Assembly (NCBI GenBank): GCA_049840835.1
Contig: JASGJG010000030.1
Location: forward strand, 124,001 to 188,000
Direction: 5' to 3'
DNA length: 64,000 nucleotides
Source of the DNA: JANLTX01 sp049840835
GTDB lineage: Bacteria; Armatimonadota; Armatimonadia; Armatimonadales; Armatimonadaceae
A model generated the notes under the pieces. That model made no database searches and had not been told where the DNA came from. It was given only the letters and a program-made list of their open reading frames with translations. Below, piece after piece: positions 24,556 to 32,638 of the stretch; position 1 is the first letter of the stretch, and every line of letters begins with the position of its first letter. The position numbers and the translations under genes were made by a program.

Positions 24556-26979
24556 ATGAACATGCAAGCGAAGGCGGTTGCGGCGACCCTATTTCTGGCG
24601 GGCGGACTGGCACTCTCAGCACGCCCGGCTCCGGTAGCACTGAAGCTTACCGGAGGGCAGACAGAGGTAGTTCTCAAGGGGCCTTACGACAGCGCCCGAC
24701 TACTTCTGGAAGCCGAAACCAGTGCCGGTGCGCGCGATATCAGCGCCAGCGCGAAAGTAGAAGCCTTCGACCCGGACATGGTCACTATCACCGATGGGGT
24801 AGTCCGTGGCAAGCGGGATGGGAAAACACTGCTTCTGCTCCAGTACGAAGGCCAGCAAGTCACGCTACCAGTGACTATCTCTGGATGTGATAAACCCGCT
24901 GCGCCGCGCTTTATCTCCGAGGTTGTGCCGACTCTCACACGCCTGGGCTGTAACCAGGGCGGATGCCATGGGGCGGCGCAGGGCAAGGGCGGCTTCAAGC
25001 TCAGTCTGCAGGGCTACGACCCACAGGCCGACTGGGAATCCATTACCCGCGCCGCTGCGGGCCGCCGTGTGACTCCTGCACAGCCCGAGAACAGCCTGCT
25101 CTTGCGTAAGCCCACCGGCGTTGTGCCCCATAAAGGCGGCATGCTCCTTCGGCCTGGAGACCCGAACTACAATTTACTCGTAGACTGGCTCTCTGCCGGT
25201 ATGCCTGGTCCGAAAGATGGCGAACCCGAAGCGGTCAGCATTACTGTAGAACCGCCTCTGCGCGATGTGACTCCTGGCAAAGACCAGGCATTCCGCGCTC
25301 TGGCGACCTTCTCGGATAACTCCGTGCACGATGTCACCGAGGATGCGCTATTCTCCGTCTCCGATCCATCCCTCGCGTCGGTAACTCCGGAAGGTGTGGC
25401 CAAGCTCTCCAGCAAGGGGGAGGCTTCTGTGCTGGTGCGCTACCGTGACCGAGTAGCGACGGCAACACTGAGAGCGCCCTTCAACGCTGCACGGACTCCT
25501 GTTACCAAGAACCTCGGACCCATCGACCGGATCGTAGAAGAAAAGCTTGCTTCCCTGGGCTTAGATGCGTCCCCGAAGTGCTCCGATGAGGACTTCATTC
25601 GTCGCGCCACCTTAGACACCATCGGATTGCTGCCAACTCCCGATGAAGTCCGTGGGTTTTTAGCCGACAAAGACACCTACAAGCGCGAAAAGCTAATAGA
25701 GAAGCTGCTCAACCGCCCGGAGTTTGTGGACTACTGGACCCTGAAGTGGGGGGACCTGCTCAAGAGCAACCGGAATATCCTGAACGAGAAGGGGCTGACC
25801 AGCCTGAACGCCTGGATTCGGCGCTCCGTGGCGGACAACAAGCCCTGGGACCGCATGGCCCGCGAACTCTTGACCGCACGGGGCAGCATGTATGAAGAGG
25901 GCCCCGCGAACTACTTCCGCGCTGCTGCCTCACCGGATGCCCTGACTGAGATGACCAGCCAGGTCTTCCTGGGGGTACGCATTCAGTGCGCCAAGTGCCA
26001 CAACCACCCCTATGAGAAGTGGAAGCAGCACGAGTACTACCAGCTCGCGGCGTTCTTCAACCGAGTCCGCACTAAGTCCGGCGAAGCGTCCGATGAGCGC
26101 ATCGTTTACACCGTAAACGGCGGAGAGACCACGCACCCGCGCACGGGTAAAGTCATGGCGCCGACTCCACTGGGGGGCACACCGCTTCCCGCCAACTTCA
26201 CTGGGGATCGCCGGGTGGCGTTCGCGGACTGGCTCACCGACCCCAAGAATCCGTTCTTCGCCAGAATTCTGGTCAACCGCCTCTGGAAGCATTTCCTTGG
26301 GCAAGGCCTGATTGAACCCGTAGACGATGTGAGAATCACGAACCCTCCCAGCAATGAAGCCCTACTGGACCACCTGGCAAAAGACTTCGTGGCGCATGAG
26401 TTCGATATCAAGTACGCCATGCGGCAGATTCTGCGCAGCAAGACCTACCAGCGCAGCTCTCTGCCCACGAAGACCAACGTAGCGGATACCAAGTTCTACT
26501 CTCGCTTCTACTTCAAGCGATTAGACGCGGAACCGCTCTTAGACGCCGTGGGACAGGCAACGGGGATGCCAGAGAAGTTCGCGGGAGTCCCCGCCGGAGT
26601 TCGCGCCGCCGAGCTGCCTGACACTACCTCCCAGAGCTACTTCTTAGACCTCTTCGGACGCCCGGCCCGAAACGTGGTCTGCCAGTGCGAACGCTTAGAT
26701 GCACCGAGCATGGGCCAGCTCCTGCACTTCATGAACGGTAAAGACGTCAGCGACAAGATCACGGCGAAAGACGGGCGAATCACCCGCTTAATCGCCGCGA
26801 AAGCCACCGATGACGCTATCGTAGAAGAACTCTACCTGGCCACCCTGAGTCGCTTCCCCGAACCTACTGAGCGAGTCATCGCAAAGAAAGCACTAACCGA
26901 GGGCAAAGACAAGCAGAAAGCCGCCGAGGATGTGCTGTGGGCGCTGCTCAATGCCAAGGAGTTTCTGTTTAATCACTAG
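24556..26979 (+). CDS. DUF1549/DUF1553 protein with cytochrome-c-like and Big2 domains
   Basis: About 807 residues, exported (MQAKAVAATLFLAGGLALSA). A haem-binding-like segment follows (LGCNQGGCHGAAQGKGG), then a bacterial Ig-like Big2 domain (VTPGKDQAFRALATFSDNS), DUF1549 (DFIRRATLDTIGLLPTPDEV) and DUF1553 (FFARILVNRLWKHFLGQGL). This architecture is common in Planctomycetes and relatives, where the protein is usually encoded beside a DUF1501 partner; none is seen here. The function is not established, although redox or polysaccharide roles are proposed. The ATG at 24556 is preferred to 24535 for its cleaner signal peptide. Its stop codon abuts a repeat that fills the gap to the next gene. 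Confidence 0.85.
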   Translation: MNMQAKAVAATLFLAGGLALSARPAPVALKLTGGQTEVVLKGPYDSARLLLEAETSAGARDISASAKVEAFDPDMVTITDGVVRGKRDGKTLLLLQYEGQQVTLPVTISGCDKPAAPRFISEVVPTLTRLGCNQGGCHGAAQGKGGFKLSLQGYDPQADWESITRAAAGRRVTPAQPENSLLLRKPTGVVPHKGGMLLRPGDPNYNLLVDWLSAGMPGPKDGEPEAVSITVEPPLRDVTPGKDQAFRALATFSDNSVHDVTEDALFSVSDPSLASVTPEGVAKLSSKGEASVLVRYRDRVATATLRAPFNAARTPVTKNLGPIDRIVEEKLASLGLDASPKCSDEDFIRRATLDTIGLLPTPDEVRGFLADKDTYKREKLIEKLLNRPEFVDYWTLKWGDLLKSNRNILNEKGLTSLNAWIRRSVADNKPWDRMARELLTARGSMYEEGPANYFRAAASPDALTEMTSQVFLGVRIQCAKCHNHPYEKWKQHEYYQLAAFFNRVRTKSGEASDERIVYTVNGGETTHPRTGKVMAPTPLGGTPLPANFTGDRRVAFADWLTDPKNPFFARILVNRLWKHFLGQGLIEPVDDVRITNPPSNEALLDHLAKDFVAHEFDIKYAMRQILRSKTYQRSSLPTKTNVADTKFYSRFYFKRLDAEPLLDAVGQATGMPEKFAGVPAGVRAAELPDTTSQSYFLDLFGRPARNVVCQCERLDAPSMGQLLHFMNGKDVSDKITAKDGRITRLIAAKATDDAIVEELYLATLSRFPEPTERVIAKKALTEGKDKQKAAEDVLWALLNAKEFLFNH

Positions 26980-27130
26980 CCCTCACCCCTAGCCCCTCTC
27001 CCAACGTCGCTCATACTTCGCGCCTCCATGGGAGAGGGGAACCGGAAAACCTGGCGTGTCTTGCTCCCCTTCTCTCAGAAAGGCATGAGTTTGCGAATGA
27101 CGTTGGGAGAAGGGGTAGGGGGATGAGGGC
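26980..27130. repeat. GC-rich inverted repeat filling the gap between convergent genes
   Basis: The arms 26979-27008 and 27099-27130 are inverted copies of a CCCTCACCCC...CTCTCCCAACGTC pattern with few differences. A nested pair of related blocks lies inside (GGGAGAGGGGA near 27030 and CTCCCCTTCTCTC near 27064). The element spans exactly from the stop codon of the plus-strand gene to that of the minus-strand gene. Such blocks are widely dispersed in some bacterial genomes. It may also end transcription from both sides. Confidence 0.6.
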
Positions 27131-28750
27131 TTACACCCGCCCCGCAGCCAGTAGTGCTGCACGCACCGCGTTGACCTGAGGTGCGGCATCTTCTGTAGCG
27201 ACTGCAAGGCGGGTGAGACGGGCCAATGCGCCGTCTACGGCGCTTACATCCACACGGGATTCCCGTAGAATGCGGAGCTTTTCAAAGTCCTGAATACCCT
27301 CGCGGAGGCGCTCGAAACGAATCGAGCTGCGCGCGCCTGGGTAGACCACGAAGCAATCGCCTGCGGGCCAGGTAGTGTGCTTGGTATCGAAGAATGGGTC
27401 CTCGGTCCAGGAGTCATAGGCCCAGCGAAGGAAACCACCATAGCCTTTGGCCGCGGCCCAGTGACCGATCCAATGGCTCTCGGCGGGTGGGGCATCCGTG
27501 AAGGTGTTTGGGCGGTTCGGCACGCAGCACACATAGAACGTAGTCGGCTTGCGCATCTGGCGGCGAGCAGAGAGCAGGGTAGGGGCCACATCTCCCAGCA
27601 TCAAACACCAGTCTTCCACGAAGTCCTTGAACTCCGGGTTCGCATCACCCGCCAGTGCTATAGGAATCTGCGGTGCGTGACGGCGCACCACATCGAAGGC
27701 GGCCTTCATCACGGGGAGTGGGCGCTCATCCATGGCGATCCGTGTGGTGCCCAGCCAACCTTTTTTCTTGAGGTGCTGGGTGAACTCTTTTAGAAACGGC
27801 GCGAAGAGAGCTTCATAACTCAGCTTCCCCGGCTCCAGGGCCAGCCATTCATACTCCCCACGCTCGTTGCGTATTCGCAGTTTGTTGGTCCACGGAATCA
27901 TGGAGTAGACATTGACATATGGCCCCACGCCACAGGATTTTCCAAACGCTACATAGCGGTCAAAGGTAGAGAAGTCCCACTTGTAGGTGCCATCGGCAGA
28001 GCGTATCCATTCCACCATGGAGCTATAGGGGTCGAAAGTCTGGCCACCCCAGGGATCGTGTAGCAAGGTGGTGGTCAGCACCTTCTGTCCGGCGTCTGCC
28101 AACAAACGCAGGTGAGGGCGCATGACCCGGAAATGCTCCTCGGAGAACGGCTTCACCCGGTGCCAGCGCGCAATAGAGTAGGGGTTTTGCCAGAGGTCTA
28201 AGTAGAAGCGCCATTCCGAGGGGGGAGGCAACGTGCGGGGAAGCACATCCACCGTAAAGGGAAGAGCCAGAGACGTTCGGCCACCCTCAGCGTAGAGAAC
28301 GCCCTCATAGCGGCCCGGCTTCGTGCCGGGCGGTGGCTCCACACTTACCCAGATGCTGCGAGTGGTCTGTGGCTCAACTACCACACTCTCGGCATCGTCT
28401 AAGATATCGGGCACCAGGGCGTTGTCTGCCCGTACAAATCTCACGAACCGGGCGCTGGCGAAAGGAATCCCCTCCAGGCGGATACGAACCTCGTTCATTT
28501 GCCGGGGTGACCAGAGCACGGCCTGCCCACTCACTCGCTCCCCGCGCCAGGCGGTCAATGCCAGCGGCGCCTCCGGCTTCAGATCCGGCAGGGCATGCCG
28601 CAGGTAGCGTGTGTCTGTACTACCCCAGGCCAGCACAGGTTTGGGAATGCGGGTCTCTTCCCACCGGGCGTCTTGCAGGTTCCTTGGGTCAGTAGGTTCA
28701 AAGGCCGCGTGTGCCTGCCTTGGCACCGGGGTCTGGATTCCGAGCTTCAT
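27131..28750 (-). CDS. GH123-like (DUF4091) glycoside hydrolase
   Basis: A 539-residue protein. An N-terminal beta-sandwich (residues 1-190, for example TTRSIWVSVEPPPGTKPGRY and EGVLYAEGG) precedes a TIM-barrel-like region. That region has PPPSEWRFYLDLWQNPYSIA, HDPWGGQTFDPYSSMVEW, TRIAMDERPLPVM and GFLRWAYDSW, and ends in the typical DUF4091 tail (SSIRFERLREGIQDFEKLRIL). GH123 enzymes cleave beta-N-acetylgalactosaminides with substrate-assisted catalysis; the acidic pair may lie in AMDERP. No signal peptide is visible, which is unusual for this type. Substrate assignment is inferred from family only. Confidence 0.8.
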   Translation of the reverse strand: MKLGIQTPVPRQAHAAFEPTDPRNLQDARWEETRIPKPVLAWGSTDTRYLRHALPDLKPEAPLALTAWRGERVSGQAVLWSPRQMNEVRIRLEGIPFASARFVRFVRADNALVPDILDDAESVVVEPQTTRSIWVSVEPPPGTKPGRYEGVLYAEGGRTSLALPFTVDVLPRTLPPPSEWRFYLDLWQNPYSIARWHRVKPFSEEHFRVMRPHLRLLADAGQKVLTTTLLHDPWGGQTFDPYSSMVEWIRSADGTYKWDFSTFDRYVAFGKSCGVGPYVNVYSMIPWTNKLRIRNERGEYEWLALEPGKLSYEALFAPFLKEFTQHLKKKGWLGTTRIAMDERPLPVMKAAFDVVRRHAPQIPIALAGDANPEFKDFVEDWCLMLGDVAPTLLSARRQMRKPTTFYVCCVPNRPNTFTDAPPAESHWIGHWAAAKGYGGFLRWAYDSWTEDPFFDTKHTTWPAGDCFVVYPGARSSIRFERLREGIQDFEKLRILRESRVDVSAVDGALARLTRLAVATEDAAPQVNAVRAALLAAGRV

Positions 28751-28897
28751 ACTTCCTCTACTTCGTAACTAGAGAGACATTACCCCTGCCCTCTGAGTTG
28801 CAGCTACATTATAGGCTAAAACAAATTAAGAGGGAATGAGGGTAAACTAAGCCACTGTGATTCTGGGTCTGGCCCTCTGGCATTGTGGAGCGCCGCT

Positions 28898-29383
28898 ATG
28901 CTGAGCGCCTACGATACGCTCCCGGCGGGAGCGCCTGAATCCGTCACCTGGTCTGTTCGCGCACGGCTCAAAGGTAAGGATACTGTCGTCCATGCCCGCG
29001 ATCATACGCTAAGTTTTTCTCGCCCCGTCTCATTTCTTCCCAAAGGTGACTCGGCTCCCTCTGCGTTAGAGGGGCTACTTGCCGCTCTAGCAGGGGAGCT
29101 AGTCAGCGGGTTTATGGCCGTTGCCAACCGCCAGCAGCTTACGGTAGATGCCTGCGAGGTGCAAGTGGTCGCCAGCCTGGAAAACCCGTTGGTGGCCGCT
29201 GGAGTCATCGGTGAAGAAGGCTCACCCGCGCTGGGAAAGCTCGCCGCGACTCTCTATGTCGCTACCCCTGATGCCGAAGGCGACATCCGCGCCGCCCTCG
29301 ATACCGCTCTTACTCGTGGACCGGTCTATGCCACTCTGGCACGTGCCTGTCCCACAAGCATTACCCTGAAGATAACTCTGTAG
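28898..29383 (+). CDS. OsmC-family protein
   Basis: A 161-residue protein resembling the OsmC/Ohr fold. It has an N-terminal beta meander (TWSVRARLKGKDTVVHARDH, then LSFSRPVSF), a central helix with SALEGLLAALAGELVSGF, and the C-terminal ALDTALTRGPVYATLARACP. OsmC proteins are thiol peroxidases or handle acyl and sulfur compounds. The helix Cys of classical members reads Gly-Glu here, and one Cys remains near the C-terminus, so peroxidase activity is uncertain. The ATG at 28898 has GGAG seven bases upstream. It leads an operon with an acyl-CoA dehydrogenase, a PhnD-like protein and a MetE-like protein. Confidence 0.75.
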   Translation: MLSAYDTLPAGAPESVTWSVRARLKGKDTVVHARDHTLSFSRPVSFLPKGDSAPSALEGLLAALAGELVSGFMAVANRQQLTVDACEVQVVASLENPLVAAGVIGEEGSPALGKLAATLYVATPDAEGDIRAALDTALTRGPVYATLARACPTSITLKITL

Positions 29384-29395
29384 GAGAGTCCCTGA

Positions 29396-30544
29396 ATGTA
29401 CTGTGTCGATGAATCTGAAAAACACTTGCTCAACAAGATAATCCGCATTGCCGATGAAGTCATCGGGCCGAATGCGGAAGAAACCGATGTTACCGGAGCA
29501 TTCCCACGCTCCAGTATAGATGCCCTGGCTGGTGTCGGTGCACTCGGTCTGAACGTACCAGAGAGTCATGGTGGCTGGGGCGGAGATATGCGCCTCGCCT
29601 GTGGTGCTCTGGATATCATCGCCCAACGCTGCGCTTCCACAGCCATGATCTATCTCATGCATCTGTGCGGCATAGCCTGCTACGCCGCCCGCCCAGAAGC
29701 GACCGAGAAAGAGCTGAAGGCTGCCGCCAGGGGAGATCATCTTTCGACTCTTGCCTGGAGTGAAAAAGGCAGCCGGTCCCACTTCTGGGCTCCAATGAGT
29801 GAAGTCGTGGAGTCCAGCGATGGCTTTACGCTCAGCGCAGAGAAGTCCTGGGTCACCAGCGCGGGGTATGCCGATGGGTATGTGGTCAGCGCAAAAGTCC
29901 CCAATGCGTCTGGCCCCACGGAAACCCTGCTGGCCTATGTACCCAAAGACGCCGCTGGTTTTACGGTTGGCGGGCCATGGAACAGTCTGGGGCTGCGTGG
30001 CAATGCCTCTGCTCCTATGAATATGAAAGATGTGGAAATCAGCGAAGACCGCCTGCTCTGCGATAAGGGGGCAGGATTCCCCCAGATGATGGCGATTCTA
30101 CCCTGGTTCGCGCTGGGGAATGCGGCTATCTCTATCGGTATCGCCGAAGCCGCCACCCAGTCCACTACCGGGCACTTGATCGGTCACTCCTTTCAGCATC
30201 TGAGCTCCCCTCTAGCCGAGCTACCAAATCTCCGGGAGCGCCTGGCCCGTATGCGTCTGGCAACCGACCGCGCACGCGCCCATCTGTACTGCAATCTAAG
30301 GTCCGTGGAGACCGGGGATCCTATGGCCCAGGTCTATGTGCTGGAGTCCAAGCCCTCAGCAAGTCAGGCTGCAATGGAAGTCACCGACCTTGCTATGGCC
30401 GCCTGCGGCGGTGCCGCGTTCTCCAAGCACCTCTCCGTGGAGCGCAATTTCCGCGATAGCCGCGCGGCTTCGGTCATGGCGCCCACCAGCGATGTGCTCT
30501 ACGATTTCATCGGCAAAGCCCTCTGTGGCATGCCGTTGTTCTAA
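29396..30544 (+). CDS. Acyl-CoA dehydrogenase family flavoprotein
   Basis: A 382-residue member of the acyl-CoA dehydrogenase superfamily. It contains GALGLNVPESHGGWGGDM, the FAD-side segment STLAWSEKGSRSHFWAP, SAEKSWVTSAGYADGYVVSA, GLRGNASAPMNMKDVEI and the C-terminal helical domain with the end MAPTSDVLYDFIGKAL. The catalytic glutamate position is replaced in the last motif (no clear YEGT), as in monooxygenase-like branches. It follows the OsmC gene by 12 bases. With the sulfur-linked neighbours (OsmC, MetE-like), it may belong to a sulfur-compound pathway. Electron-transfer partner genes are not adjacent. Confidence 0.85.
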   Translation: MYCVDESEKHLLNKIIRIADEVIGPNAEETDVTGAFPRSSIDALAGVGALGLNVPESHGGWGGDMRLACGALDIIAQRCASTAMIYLMHLCGIACYAARPEATEKELKAAARGDHLSTLAWSEKGSRSHFWAPMSEVVESSDGFTLSAEKSWVTSAGYADGYVVSAKVPNASGPTETLLAYVPKDAAGFTVGGPWNSLGLRGNASAPMNMKDVEISEDRLLCDKGAGFPQMMAILPWFALGNAAISIGIAEAATQSTTGHLIGHSFQHLSSPLAELPNLRERLARMRLATDRARAHLYCNLRSVETGDPMAQVYVLESKPSASQAAMEVTDLAMAACGGAAFSKHLSVERNFRDSRAASVMAPTSDVLYDFIGKALCGMPLF

Positions 30545-30547
30545 TCA

Positions 30548-30670
30548 GACCCGGCCCTAAAAGGGCTGGTCTGCCAATAAGCGGGCCTCCGGCCCGGCAA
30601 CAGAATAGCTCCTTCTCTGGGCCACCCCGGAGGGGCGCTTTCCCATAGACCGGTCCTTTTAGGGCCGGGA
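30548..30670. repeat. Short element with inverted ends between operon genes
   Basis: The left end 30548-30572 and right end 30647-30670 are inverted copies with about three differences. Each end can also fold on itself around CCTAAAAGG or CCTTTTAGG. The centre has GGGCCTCCGGCCC and CCCCGGAGGGG hairpins. It separates the acyl-CoA dehydrogenase gene from the PhnD-like gene and ends nine bases before the latter's start, carrying its purine-rich ribosome binding site (GGGAGAGAAG). Confidence 0.5.
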
Positions 30671-30678
30671 GAGAAGAT

Positions 30679-31476
30679 ATGAAAACGATTCTAGTGGGTG
30701 CGGTGGCCTATGACCCCCGCGTGGTGACCATCTGGGACATCATCAAGGAGTTCTTCCTTGCGGAGGGCTGCCCCTGTGACTACGTGCTCTACAGCAACTA
30801 CGAGCTCATGCAGAATGCGCTGGTCCGTGGGGATATCGACATTGCCTGGAACTCGCCGCTGGCCTGGCTGGATGCCTGTCGGAAGACCAGCGGCGCCTGT
30901 CGCGCTATTGCTATGCGTGATACCGATAGAGACCGGGTGAGCCATATTCTCGTGCGGAAGGACAGCGGGATAAAGTCGCTGAGCGACCTGGAAGGAAAGA
31001 CAGTCGCGCTGGGAGCCTCGGATTCTCCCCAGGCCAAACTCATCCCGCTCAATCTTATTCAAAACGCGGGAGTGACCGTCAACCCCGTTCTGCATAACGT
31101 TTTGGTAGGTAAGCACGGCGACCATATTGGCGGAGAGCTAGAAGCCCTCAAAGACCTCTCGGAAGGCCATGCCGATGCCTGTGCTGTGCTGGATCTGAAC
31201 TGGCAGGCCTGGAGTGCCAACGGCACTGCCGACCCGGCGAAGCTGGAAGTTCTGGCCACTACGCCACCGTTCGACCACTGTGTGTTCACTATAAAGTCCG
31301 ACTTCGACCCGGAGTTAGAGAAGCACTGGCTGGATGTGCTGTTTCGCATGGACTACGCTAACCCCGACCACAAAGAGATGATGGACCTGGAAGGCCTGAA
31401 GAAATGGGAGCAGGGCCGCACCAGTGGATTCGCTCAGCTTGCTGAAGCCACAGAGCGCCAGGGTTTTTGGAAGTAG
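30679..31476 (+). CDS. PhnD-like ABC-type substrate-binding domain protein, no signal
   Basis: A 265-residue protein with the PhnD/NrtA-type periplasmic binding fold. It has YELMQNALVRGDIDIAWNSP, SHILVRKDSGIKSLSDLEGK, TVALGASDSPQAKLIPLN and GHADACAVLDLNW. It begins directly with the first strand (KTILVGAVAYDPRVV) and has no signal peptide, so it is probably cytosolic, and no permease or ATPase genes are nearby. It may therefore bind a small ligand or act as an enzyme subunit rather than in transport. The stop is immediately followed by the ATG of the MetE-like gene, which implies coupling. Confidence 0.75.
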   Translation: MKTILVGAVAYDPRVVTIWDIIKEFFLAEGCPCDYVLYSNYELMQNALVRGDIDIAWNSPLAWLDACRKTSGACRAIAMRDTDRDRVSHILVRKDSGIKSLSDLEGKTVALGASDSPQAKLIPLNLIQNAGVTVNPVLHNVLVGKHGDHIGGELEALKDLSEGHADACAVLDLNWQAWSANGTADPAKLEVLATTPPFDHCVFTIKSDFDPELEKHWLDVLFRMDYANPDHKEMMDLEGLKKWEQGRTSGFAQLAEATERQGFWK

Positions 31477-32628
31477 ATGCAGACCACTACGGTGGGGTCC
31501 TGGCCCAGGCCGACGGCGTTGGTACGAGCGCACAAAGCCTGGAAGGCCGGACGAGGGAGCGAAGAGGAGTTTACACGCCTTGCCGATACTGCCGTGCTGG
31601 ATTGGCTAAAGCTTCAAGAAACGCTTGGCCTGGATATCGTGACGGATGGCGAGCAGCGCCGGGATAACTTCTACAGTTTCGCTGCCGAGAAGCTGGAAGG
31701 CGTGACACTCATGAGTCTCGCCGAGATGCTAGACATTGTGGAAGACCGGGTAGGGTTTGAGCGCCTGCTGCAGAGCTTAGATGTGCCTGCCTACTCCATT
31801 CTCAATCCCACCTGTGTGGGCAAGGTTTTGCGTAAGGCGCCGCTGGCATTAGGTGAATTAGAGTTTGTGAAAGCACATACTAGCAAGCCAGTCAAAGTAC
31901 CGCTGCCGGGACCGTACTTGCTCACCCGTGCCATGTGGGTGAAAGAAGTCACCCGTAATGTCTATGAAAGCAAAGAGGCACTGGCCGAAGACGTAATCGA
32001 AGTACTTCGTGGCGAGATTGCGGACTTAATTGCTGGCGGTGCGGCATTTGTTCAGCTCGATGAACCTGTGCTAACCGAAGTGGCGCTCAACCCCGGCGGT
32101 ACACGCACGTTTATGTGTGCTGCCCTGGCATCTCGCGCTGATCCAACCGAAGAGCTGGAGTGGGCCGTAAGTCTTATTAACCGCACCCTCGAAGGGTTCC
32201 GGGGCAAGGGGGCTCGGCTAGGGCTGCATGTCTGCAGGGGCAACTGGAGCGTGAACGAGTCCACACTGCTACGTGGTGCGTACCATCCGCTGGCTCCATA
32301 TCTGGTTCGCTTAGATGTTGACCAACTGGTTTTAGAGTTCGCCACACCACGTGCCGGAGAGCTTTCCAGTCTCTTTGAAGCCGCTGATTTCTCGGGCAAA
32401 GAGCTTGGTTTCGGTGTTGTCAACCCGCGCACTCCAGAGGTCGAGACTGTAGAGCAGATTCGCGCTCGAGTTCAAGAGGCGAAACACTTTCTGCCTACCG
32501 AGAAACTCTTTCTAAACCCGGATTGCGGCTTTGCGACGTTTGCCACTCGCCCCATGAATGAGGTTGAAATAGCAACCCAGAAACTGAAAGCAATGATAGA
32601 GGCAGGGCAAATTACTGGTTTGGTATAA
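31477..32628 (+). CDS. Core MetE-like cobalamin-independent methyltransferase
   Basis: A 383-residue protein equivalent to the C-terminal catalytic barrel of MetE, without the N-terminal folate-binding half. Zinc ligands are all visible: His and Cys in LGLHVCRGNW, Glu in VLEFATPRAGE and Cys in FLNPDCGFAT. TTTVGSWPRP at the start and IVTDGEQRRDNFYSF are family hallmarks, as in YxjG/YxjH-type proteins. It should move a methyl group to a thiol such as homocysteine from an unknown donor. It starts on the base after the PhnD-like stop and is the last gene of the four-gene run. Confidence 0.88.
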   Translation: MQTTTVGSWPRPTALVRAHKAWKAGRGSEEEFTRLADTAVLDWLKLQETLGLDIVTDGEQRRDNFYSFAAEKLEGVTLMSLAEMLDIVEDRVGFERLLQSLDVPAYSILNPTCVGKVLRKAPLALGELEFVKAHTSKPVKVPLPGPYLLTRAMWVKEVTRNVYESKEALAEDVIEVLRGEIADLIAGGAAFVQLDEPVLTEVALNPGGTRTFMCAALASRADPTEELEWAVSLINRTLEGFRGKGARLGLHVCRGNWSVNESTLLRGAYHPLAPYLVRLDVDQLVLEFATPRAGELSSLFEAADFSGKELGFGVVNPRTPEVETVEQIRARVQEAKHFLPTEKLFLNPDCGFATFATRPMNEVEIATQKLKAMIEAGQITGLV

Positions 32629-32638
32629 TCTTCACGCC

